64,000 nucleotides of DNA from the NCBI GenBank assembly GCA_950295325.1, contig OX485804.1, positions 3,162,001 through 3,226,000 of the forward strand, written 5' to 3'. The position numbers and the translations under genes are program-made. Each line of letters opens with the position of its first letter. Position 1 is the stretch's first letter. The notes beneath the pieces are model-generated. The model worked only from the letters and a program-made list of their open reading frames with translations. It was not told where the DNA came from and did no database searches. The stretch is from Polytrichum commune. Its lineage: Eukaryota > Streptophyta > Polytrichopsida > Polytrichales > Polytrichaceae. Shown here in pieces: positions 45,900 through 54,343 of the stretch.

Positions 45900-47811
45900 G
45901 TTTTTGTGTTTTTGATGGGTTTTGGATGGTGTGTATGTTATTGTGGTTTTAGTGTTTTTATGGGGTGGTATAATTTTGTATGTTTATTGTGGCGATGCAT
46001 TTGGTGTGGAATTTGCTTGTGTATTGTTGGGTCCTTAATGGCGTGTTGTTATTGCTTTTATTAGTGTTGTTAGCTAGTCTAGAGTTTTTGTGTGTTGGTC
46101 TAGAGCGTGTATGTTTGTTGTTTGTGTGAGGTGTAGTGAACGCATGTTTTTTTTGGCCTGGGGTGGTAGTACTATGCCATTTGGGTTTTGTTAGGTGTGT
46201 TGCTAGTGTGTTTGGTATAGGTCTTGGGTTGGCTACGGATTTACTGCCTAAGTGAAAGGGGTACAGTTGGGTTAGATATTTTTTTTTTAGCATTTTTTGT
46301 TTATGTGAGTTTTGATATTTAGATTGGCTTTGTAATTGTGTTGGTTTATTGATTTGTTTGGTGGTTTTGATTTTGGTGTTATGCGAGCTGTTTTTGTTTG
46401 TTTTGTGGTATTCTATATATTTAGGTTTTTGTGTATTGATTTTCTTATGTTGTGTTTTTGTATTATGTCTTTTTTTTGGTGTGTTGTACGATTTGTGTAA
46501 TGTTTTGAGTTGTTGGTAAGTTTGTGTTGTGTTATTCTTTATTTTACTTGTATCTTTTTCTTTTTTCTTTTTTCTTTTTTTGGCGAGGCCGGTAGGCCGA
46601 TCCTGGTTATGTTTGTTAGTATGGTCTTTTAGATATTGTGACTTGTTTTTGTGGTGTGTTTTGCCATTGCTTTTTTTGGTTTGTGGTGTTGTTATTATTT
46701 TGGGTTTTCTAAGGTAGATTGTGGTCTTTGTATCCCTTAGTAGATGTGTTATTGTTGTTGTTTATTTATTTATTTATTGTCGTGGTGCTATGTGATTCAT
46801 TTAGTCTGTTGGGTAGTTTGTATGGGTTTATTAGTTTGTATTTGTGTGAGTGGTAGGGTTTGTTTTTGGTTTTTTGGCTGTTAGTTTTTTTGGTAGTTTG
46901 GATCTTTTTGTTGTTATGAGGGATGCTTATCTCGGGGGTTTTATTGGGTTTTGTTATGTGTTTGGGTTGTTGAGTTTGTTTTGTGTTGCTTATTATTATG
47001 TAATTGTATTTGTTTAATGTGATGAGTGGTTGGGGATTTTTTCTTCTTTTTGTTTCTTTTATTTTTTCTTATTATTATTATTATTATTTTGGCAGGGTGG
47101 TTAGGCTTAACTTGCTTTAGTGTGGTAATGTTCATGTTTAGCATTTGGGTATCAGTTTTGTAGTATGTTTTTCCATTCTTCTTTTTGGTGTGTGGGTTTA
47201 TTGTTAATTTGGTTTTGGAGTATATTATGTTGTATGTGGCTGTTAGTAGATGTAAGTTTTTTTATTGCTATTATGTTGTGTAGCCATTTCGGTTTGTTGT
47301 GTGATTGGGTTGGGTTTCTTATTGTCTTATCTATCTGTGGGTGGAGTGATTTGTTTTTGTTTTGTAAATATTTTGGTTTGTTGGTAGCTTTATTGTTGTT
47401 GTGGGGGGTGCTTAGAGTGGGGGTTACTTTGTTTTTGGCTTTTGTTACTTGTGTAAGTTGTTTGATTGCTTTGTATGTGATTTGTGTAGGTGTGTGTTTG
47501 TTTTTTGTTTTTGTTGGGTTTTGGTAGTTTGGGTTTGGGGGATTTGTGAGGGTGGTTTGTTTTGTTGTTGTTGTTTTTCTTTTCTCTCTTCTTCTTCTCT
47601 TTTTCTTTTTTTTGGCGAGGCCGGTAGGCCGAGGCCGTTTTGGTTTATTTTTGTTTTTATTTGGTAGTTGTGTTATTGTTTTATAGTGTTGTTTGACACT
47701 TTTTATTTGAGTAGGTGGATTTGTTTTTCTTTTGGGGTTTTTCGTATATATTAGAGTATCTATAGATACTAGTAGGTATGATGATGATTTATTATTATTA
47801 TTAGTTTTCAC
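45900..47811 (-). other. LINE spacer with three Lys/Asn-rich modules
   Basis: Between ORF1 and the 2A peptide, the minus strand shows three related modules about 510-520 bp apart. Each starts with an A-rich Lys/Arg run next to RPTGLAKK-like sequence (coding from 47,632, about 47,108 as a worn copy, and 46,600). Translation gives very basic, Asn/Thr/Lys/His-rich peptides, plausible RNA-binding filler, but frames are interrupted. It could be a degenerate extra ORF or an untranslated spacer. TGGCGAGGCCGGTAGGCCGA is shared exactly at 46,581 and 47,613. Confidence 0.55.
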
Positions 47812-47831
47812 CGTGGCGTTGTTTGACCGAG

Positions 47832-49466
47832 CTAGTTTGTCGTGTCCATATTACCTTCAATGGCCGAGGAGCTAGCCATCTCTAGTGCTTGCATGGTTGT
47901 GGCTAGTTGTCTTTTGAGGAGGGTCATTTGTGTGTAAAGGGTAGATGTGGATTTTTCCACAGCTTTTTCCGCAATTTGTTGTTGCTCACTTCGTAATTCT
48001 TCTTTCATTGTGGTAATTTCCTCTCTTATTCCTACTATCTCATTCATGAGATCTTTGTGTAGGTTGACTTTTGCGGGAATATTCTCAAGTGTCTCAATGG
48101 TGCTTGCTAGGGCAGTGTTCACATCACTAAACCCTAGCCTAGTGAGTTCACTTGCACTAGGTGCATTAGCCCCGTCAAGGCTCCTAGGGTGGGGGGTAAA
48201 CTCGACGTATTTACCGAGTAGTTTTAACGTTTTTTTTCCAAATTTCTTGTAGACCATAGCATGTAGGCATTGAATATTGCATGAGCCTAGGTGCTTACCG
48301 TTTTTTTCGTCTCGCTTGAAAAAGAAGTTGAGCACATTCTTAGGTCCCATATGCTCTTCGATGCTTTTCTCGATTTCTACTACGCTTTTGGCTTTGTTGA
48401 GATTTTTGGCGATGAGTATGAGGGCGTTCTTCCTTGCAATGTCGTCCTTGGATGCGAGTGATCGGTCTGCGAGCTTTCCATCCAAGATTTCGTTGTTGTA
48501 GGTTAGTTGTTGTTCTTTCATCCGCTGTGCTTGTTCCGGGGAAGAGGCTACGACCCATGCGAAAAGGTTTTCCTTCTTTTTTTGGATATTGGTGATCTCA
48601 TATTCCGTGCCCCTATGGAATCTCTCTTCTATTATTTTTTCAAACATTTCGTACTACTCCTTGGATGCTAGCCCCTCGCTTGTGATTTTAACCGACAAAA
48701 GGTTATTCAAAGCTAGGGAGTCATATGTTTTGCATATTTTCCCCCTTTTGAATTTATCTTCGTCTAGTTTGAGAATGAAGGGGCGGAGTCCTTGAAGGAG
48801 CCCCACCCCATCAATCTCGGGTGTTTTTAGGTGAAGTTTAATTACCCCACTCCACTTTGTGGACTTGTGGTAACACATGAGGGCGATAGGCTCTCCTATT
48901 ATATCCCCAAGTTCTATATTCATCTCCTTGAGCCTAGATTCTACTAAAGGCATGATCGAATCCTTTTCCCACTCGATTTCACCCATCTCGAAAAATATTG
49001 CTATTTGATAGTCAAATGAGAAGCCAAACTTATCAACCTCCACATCCGATGGGATTTGTGTGAGGTTGAAGTGTTGGCCACTCTTACCATCCTCTCTTGA
49101 GTTTGGCCATTCCTCTTGAATGACAAAAGGAAAGGAGGGGATGGTGGATTGGCACTCTCTAGCCTCTTTTTCCCTCATCCCATTTTTTACTAGTGTAGCG
49201 ATTGGGACATGGTTATCCTTTGGAAGGCCTTTGCCTCTATTTGTCCAATTCATGGCTTGAAACCCGAGCCAAAAGGGGGGACGTGTTGATCCGGTGTTGG
49301 GTTTACTTTTAGCCTTCTTTTGGGTTAGGGTAGCTTGAGAAGAAGAGGAGGTGCGCTTTTGGGTAACAAACATATCTGTATCGGGGTCATTCTCTAAGGC
49401 TAGTAGTTTTTCTTTATATCTTTGTGAGGAGTTTGAATTCGTGGCGCGTTGAGACATTCTGAGCAT
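47832..49466 (-). CDS. LINE ORF1 protein, with one in-frame amber codon
   Basis: Two minus-strand stretches, 49,466-48,654 (270 aa) and 48,647-47,832 (271 aa), are in the same frame and separated by one TAG at 48,656-48,654, followed by TAC GAA and then the ATG at 48,647. The first part has a Ser/Thr/Lys-rich N-terminus, then PPFWLGFQAMNWTNRGKG and an alpha/beta region (IGEPIALMCYHKSTKWSGVI, LRPFILKLDEDKFKRG). The second part has KKENLFAWVVASSPEQ and ends in a coiled coil (IREEITTMKEELRSEQQQIA, LLKRQLATTMQALEM). A fold plus C-terminal coiled coil suits an ORF1 nucleic-acid chaperone that forms oligomers. Composition is less biased than in ORF2. No named family was recognised. The TAG is either decay (CAG to TAG) or a read-through site. 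Confidence 0.65.
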
Positions 49467-49519
49467 AGCAACAATTTGTGTTAAGATTCTAGTGGTTTTT
49501 AATATTGTGGAATTTCTTC

Positions 49520-50620
49520 TTACATTCCCATGATGATTTTTTTTCCCCTTCCTACCTTAGTTTGTGGGGTTAGGTGGGGGGTGAAGAGTGGGAGTTGTAT
49601 TTTATGACTAGGGATGCCTATGGTATACGTGAGAGGAGAGATGTGTTGGTACCCGAATCTATGGGTTTTTAAGTATTTATTGAGATGGGTGATAGCTTTA
49701 GTGGTTTTGTAGTAAGAGGTTTTTTGGTTTTTATTGTGTGTCCAAGTATTTATTTGAGAGGATATGTATTGTGCATACATATTAAGTGGTTGCATATAGG
49801 TAGGGTTTATATAACTTTTATTGTGATTGTATTGGGGACCGGGTTTTTTTATGAGGTTTTTATATGATCTATTCCATTTAACTCTTTTATGAGTGGGCAT
49901 GCATTTGTGTATATAAGCTTTATTCATTTTTATGTGTGAGTCAATGTTGTGTTTTTGTAAGGTAAGTGTTTGATTGTTTAGACTAGAAGTGTTTTTTGTA
50001 AGTTTGAGTGAGATGTTTTGAAGTAGATGATTTCCCCTTATGGTCTCTAGGTCTTCTCCTCCCCACAACTTAATTTGTGGGGCCGAGTGGAGCATGACCG
50101 TTGAGAAGGGAAGTTTAGTGTTGTGCTGATTTAACTCTAGGGTGTTATGAATTATTGCTACGGTGCTAGTGGTCCATATTTTGGGACAGCTAAGAACTAT
50201 ATTTTTCATTTTGTTATGGGGAAAGGCGTTGGTATTGATTTTAATTTCAAAGCAATGTTTTTTAACTTTGCTAATGTTTGTGTGTCTAGCATCTAACCTG
50301 GATTCGGCTACTGAGATGACTAAAGAAGTTGTGTGATAAGTAGTGCAGACATAAGCTGGGCCTGGGCCCTCAAGCAATTGTGAGGTGTTACATTGCACTA
50401 TGCTTACAAAATAAGCTTTGGTGTGAAGGGTGATATATCTAGGTGTAGAATGTAGTTTGGTAAAACCTGGCCGGGGGGTGACTGTGACGATGGGTAGGAG
50501 CCGTTGGTTTGCAGGGTCGCGGTTTGAGGTTGCAGCTCGGCTGCTGCTCCCTCGCAATCCCTCTTCCCGCCGTCTCGCTTTTGATGCTCCCCTCCTCGCT
50601 CCGGCTGCTCTCCGTCGCAC
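49520..50620 (-). CDS. Unrecognised open frame in the LINE 5' region (366 codons)
   Basis: A long minus-strand frame has an Arg/Ala-rich beginning (GC-rich DNA near 50,500-50,700 with CAGCTGC-type repeats) and an Asn/Lys/His/Thr-rich remainder, for example RVKWNRSYKNLIKKPGPQYN. No domain was recognised. Composition matches the LINE. It may be untranslated leader that happens to be open, or an extra ORF. Confidence 0.3.
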   Translation of the reverse strand: MRRRAAGARRGASKARRREEGLRGSSSRAATSNRDPANQRLLPIVTVTPRPGFTKLHSTPRYITLHTKAYFVSIVQCNTSQLLEGPGPAYVCTTYHTTSLVISVAESRLDARHTNISKVKKHCFEIKINTNAFPHNKMKNIVLSCPKIWTTSTVAIIHNTLELNQHNTKLPFSTVMLHSAPQIKLWGGEDLETIRGNHLLQNISLKLTKNTSSLNNQTLTLQKHNIDSHIKMNKAYIHKCMPTHKRVKWNRSYKNLIKKPGPQYNHNKSYINPTYMQPLNMYAQYISSQINTWTHNKNQKTSYYKTTKAITHLNKYLKTHRFGYQHISPLTYTIGIPSHKIQLPLFTPHLTPQTKVGRGKKIIMGM

Positions 50621-50809
50621 TCCAGCTGCTCACTGTCTCACTCCAGCTGCTCGCACTCCCGCTCTCTCGTTGCTCGTTGGTCTTGCTCCTCGAAAGTATG
50701 TTGTTTCTACTTCTGAGTCTAGATTCTACTGCTACAATTTCTAACACTGTCCTATTTCTCTTTCTACCTGCTCTCGAAGCTATGCTAATCTGCTGCAGGT
50801 TTGAGAGGG

Positions 50810-52279
50810 TTAATTTTTTGTACTGGGGGGGGGGTATGCTGGGGTTATCTGAGTTGATGTTGTTGGGTACTGGGAGGGGGTGTGGATTTCTGGACTAGTG
50901 CTAACAATCACTGGTGTGTTGTGCTGAGAGTGAGGGTTGGGGGGGGAGAGGAGAGAGATAGCAATGCTTGTGATGGGGTGGGGAGGTGAGAGAGTTTTGG
51001 GGAGAGAGTGATGGTTTGAGTTGTAGGGCCAGGCTCTTTTATACTTGGAGCAAAGTTGGGTTTGGAGGCAGTTCTTGTCTTTCGGGGTTGTCATTGGCGT
51101 CTTGTCAATGCCAGTGTTGGAGTGATTTCTCTGTATTTGGTGGTTGCCAGGACATTTTTTCCATAGTTGGTCTTTGGTTTTTGAAGTTTTGTGAATGTGG
51201 GCGTTGAGCTGGCTTTTCCTCGGCTGCGAGGGTGTTTTTGGAGGGGTTACAGGTGGTATTGGTGGCTGATGCCACCTTTGGGGGTTTCTGAGTGGCCGTA
51301 GGCCACTGTTTCGGCCAATTTTGTGTTCGGATAAGTAGTGCCTATGGTGTAGATCTCTGCTGGGTGGGTTTATATTGATTGTGAAGCTCTCAGCTTCTTT
51401 GGTTGTGACGGGTTGGTGTTGGCTCTGGTTTTCGGTGTTGGCTGAGTTAGCCGATCTTTGGGTGCGGTCTGTGATTTCTGCAGGCTTGCAGACTCGGTGT
51501 GTTGACATGCTTCGGGGCTTCTTTGTGTGGGGCTGAGGCTTGCTGTCGGCTTGCTGGGGGTTTTTTTTCTTGGCCGCTACAATCTGCATCTTAGTTGGCG
51601 CCCTACTGTTGTGTAGGCAGGCGGCTGGTCTCCATGGCCGCTCTTTTTTCCTGCAAAGGTGGTTAGGTTCTTGAGGGCTGTAGTAGTGTAGATGTGGGAT
51701 TAGAAATACCTGATTGTGTTGCACAATCGATTGGTACGTGTTTGGGCTGGTGGTCGTTTGTTGGGGTTTGTAGGTCCTCGTTCCGTGGTCGCTGCTGTTT
51801 CGGAGGTTCCTGGTGCGGGCATGTGTTGGCTGTTGTTCTAAATCTGCAGGGTTAGTGTTTTGTGTAGCCAGATTTGAGTGCACATATTTGTTAGCATGGA
51901 AATATACATACAGGTAAAGTACTAGGATGGTTTTTGGGAGAGATGTGAACTTGTGTAGATGTTGGTGTTGTCTCATTTGTTTCTTCTGTGCTGTGGTGGG
52001 GGGTGTTCGAGGTTGGTGGAGACATTCTTGTGTGTGCAGATCTTGGTGTGTGTGGGCGTGCTTTTCTGGATGTGTGTTCTTCGCAGTATGCACTTGTCCC
52101 CGGGAGCCCAGCCTGCTCCTTGCAACACATGTAATAGGGTGTTGTGCCAACTCACAATCCCACCATATGTTTGAGATCTGAGCCAACTTCTCCAGATATG
52201 GGGAAGAGTATGTTGTCAACAATGCAGCCCAGCCTACATGGTGTTTACGTGCAATCAACATATCTCCTTTGTAATACAA
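50810..52279 (-). CDS. Unrecognised 489-codon open frame upstream of the LINE
   Basis: The minus-strand frame stays open for 1,470 nt, longer than expected by chance, but its protein is low-complexity (Pro, Thr, His, Gln, Ser). The first 60 residues are more protein-like (VGWAALLTTYSSPYLEKLAQ, then SNIWWDCELAQHPITCVARS). Low stop density may just reflect C-rich, T-poor coding-strand composition. It could be LINE leader, another element or a lone host exon at its start. Confidence 0.3.
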   Translation of the reverse strand: MYYKGDMLIARKHHVGWAALLTTYSSPYLEKLAQISNIWWDCELAQHPITCVARSRLGSRGQVHTAKNTHPEKHAHTHQDLHTQECLHQPRTPPTTAQKKQMRQHQHLHKFTSLPKTILVLYLYVYFHANKYVHSNLATQNTNPADLEQQPTHARTRNLRNSSDHGTRTYKPQQTTTSPNTYQSIVQHNQVFLIPHLHYYSPQEPNHLCRKKERPWRPAACLHNSRAPTKMQIVAAKKKNPQQADSKPQPHTKKPRSMSTHRVCKPAEITDRTQRSANSANTENQSQHQPVTTKEAESFTININPPSRDLHHRHYLSEHKIGRNSGLRPLRNPQRWHQPPIPPVTPPKTPSQPRKSQLNAHIHKTSKTKDQLWKKCPGNHQIQRNHSNTGIDKTPMTTPKDKNCLQTQLCSKYKRAWPYNSNHHSLPKTLSPPHPITSIAISLLSPPNPHSQHNTPVIVSTSPEIHTPSQYPTTSTQITPAYPPPSTKN

Positions 52280-53830
52280 GACATATAATCAAAGAACCAC
52301 ACATACACATCATTATGTCCTCATACACTGGACCTTCGATCTGCACACAAAGGATCGTCACCCCCGTAGCAACGTCGTTTGTTGCGACTTGCTTTCGGCC
52401 AACCTCCAGACTCTCCCCTCACCGCATTGTGCGGAGCTCAGCCTTTCTCCCCCATTCCGTTATCCGCGCTTGAAGACCCCCAAACCATACGCACGACAAT
52501 GACTCTAATTAGTTCCGTGCACCCTGGCGACCTTCACTAAATTAGTGTGGATGGAAAATTAGCCTGGAACTAATTACTGTGGGCCACTCTAGTTGTCTAG
52601 TTTTAATTGGAGTGGAAATGATCTTGGGTATTCTCCTTGGTTTTCCTTGAGACATCTTATCAATATGTTACATAAAATAAAATGATCACCTTACACCAAA
52701 AATCATAACATACAATAAATTATTCATCCACATCAAAAGTTATAACATGCAATGACCCATGCACTCATAATAATTTCCTATAAAGGTAATGTATGTGCCC
52801 CACACTCATATTAAACTAGAGATTTGGTATGGGTTGAAAAATGAATATGGGTTCTAGAGAATTTATTGTGACCCACATCAATAGGACTATTTAGTATGGT
52901 TACTCATTAATATACATGAAACCACTATATATAATTTATGCATTTTGTATATTTGATATTTGTAATTTTATGATTGCATTTACAAAATAAAAGGTAGAAT
53001 AAGATCCACAAAAAGAAATTTATACACAACATGTGTACAAATCTTGTTTTTTGGGGAATAAAATATGCTTAGAAAAATGTCAATGCATTGGATATTGTAA
53101 AGGGATGGAAAGAAGAACAACATACAATCTAATCCTCGTTGATACGACACTCATTTACATGACACCCTCGATATTACAACACATTTTTGCGAGACCAAAC
53201 TTTTTAGTTCAAAACTCCCTCTTTTATATGACTATGACACTCGATAATGCAACATTTAGAATCTCCATTTTGTCATATCAAAGAGGTAGCTAATGTTGAA
53301 ATTCCTTTCGTCTATGTTATGTACATCTAAAATACATTCATTTTCACTTGGGAACTACTTGGGAACTTCACTTATCATTGGGAACTTAATGATAATCAGG
53401 GTTACTAGTGTAGAATGGACATGGTTAGGGTTAGAGTGGCCTTCAAATGGATCTTGGTGGACAACATCTAATGACAAGTTGGGTTTGGCAAAGGACGGTT
53501 CTACACTCAATAACCCCTAAAAGTTGGTCTCAATTTTTAGGTGAGTGTGAGTAGGTTCCTCCAAAATGTTGAGATCTTCGAGCTCTTCTACATTATCCTC
53601 AACTATATTCTCATTTACGAAGACATCGTACTCTATGTCAATATCCTCGTTGTCAAGGGTATCATCCTCAATTATATGGTTCATTCTATTCCTATGTCTT
53701 CAACTACATTGTAAGTTATTTTTGTATACCCACAATGATGTAATAGTGTTCCAATTTATTGATTTTTCTTTGGCTGGTAAGAACTCTTGCACTCCAATCT
53801 CGTACCCAATACACACTTTTGTCTTTCTAT
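52280..53830. other. Intergenic, no gene seen
   Basis: AT-rich sequence with only short chance frames. A small cluster of TTGGGAACT repeats lies near 53,350-53,390. Confidence 0.5.
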
Positions 53831-53990
53831 ACTACATCATGTACAATATTTAGTGTCACTTACTATTCGGAGTTACACAATGTTAAAACATTATAAGTAA
53901 AATATAAGTTATTACCAAGCACAATTTTTTTAATTCCTATAACTTGTCCAATCTATCTTGTGTAGCTTTGTTGGTTACAAATGGGCACTA
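53831..53990 (+). repeat. MITE copy, right flank of the window
   Basis: From 53,831 the sequence runs ACTACATCATGTACAATATT and then TAGTGTCACTTACTATTCGG. It closely matches the left end of the 3,384 element through GGA(A/G)TTA...CAATG. The right end was not located. Confidence 0.6.
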
Positions 53991-54060
53991 TAGTAAAAAG
54001 TTATAGTATTGAATAATTCCAAATAACTTAATATGTGATTAAGATACCATACACGTGTAC

Positions 54061-54343
54061 TCCCGCCAGCTCCTGTGGGCCCCAAGTTTCATCCCGGGTC
54101 CAGTCGAGGCACCCGCGCCCAGCTTCGCGCGCAAGCTTCTTCGCATTCCTGTAGTTTGCTTCCGGACCTTCAATCGATTGAAGGGCTTCAACAATTTGGT
54201 CCATCTGCAAAAAAAATTATGGATTTGAACAGATTCTTCACTTCTTGCATCATTACCTTCTTTCTTAAAGAAATTCTAGCAGCCTGAAGAGCCTGTCCAC
54301 AGTGTCAAGCGGGGGTCACTGCTGGAGCGATTGAAGAAGCCAT
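54061..54343 (-). pseudogene. Unrecognised exon-like segments head to head with Ku80
   Basis: On the minus strand, segment 54,204-54,061 follows a TTTTTTTTGCAG acceptor and encodes MDQIVEALQSIEGPEANYRN and then AKKLAREAGRGCLDWTRDET, a protein-like sequence ending at a GTACAC donor. Upstream, the segment ending at 54,257 encodes GQALQAARISLRKK and precedes a GTAATG donor, leaving an intron of only 52 nt. Its ATG at 54,343-54,341 overlaps the Ku80 start codon in a CCATGG palindrome, but a TGA follows twelve codons later. This looks like a remnant or a small divergent gene. No family recognised. Confidence 0.3.

Larger units (their letters stand above)
25389..50700 (-). mobile_element. Large non-LTR retrotransposon (LINE), split by two insertions
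   Basis: A minus-strand LINE can be followed from its 3' tail, an AAAT-repeat at about 25,390-25,420, through RNase H, reverse transcriptase and AP-type endonuclease to a 2A peptide and ORF1. A CACTA transposon (28,931-39,313) and a non-coding insertion (42,612-45,448) interrupt it. Removing the CACTA and one TTT copy joins ICGLPKCTAN to VITQLPHELFG in frame, which shows one continuous ancestral element. The coding strand is rich in A and C, giving proteins loaded with Asn, Thr, Pro, Lys and Ile, unlike the host genes. Several stops and frameshifts in ORF2 mean this copy is dead. The 5' end is uncertain: 50.7 kb is a guess, and open frames of similar composition continue to 52.3 kb. Confidence 0.88.

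Noticed and set aside
54257-54343. TGA between TPA and HCGQ read as a selenocysteine codon
   Set aside because: Land plants are not known to use selenocysteine, no insertion structure is visible, and the segment is too short to support a protein.
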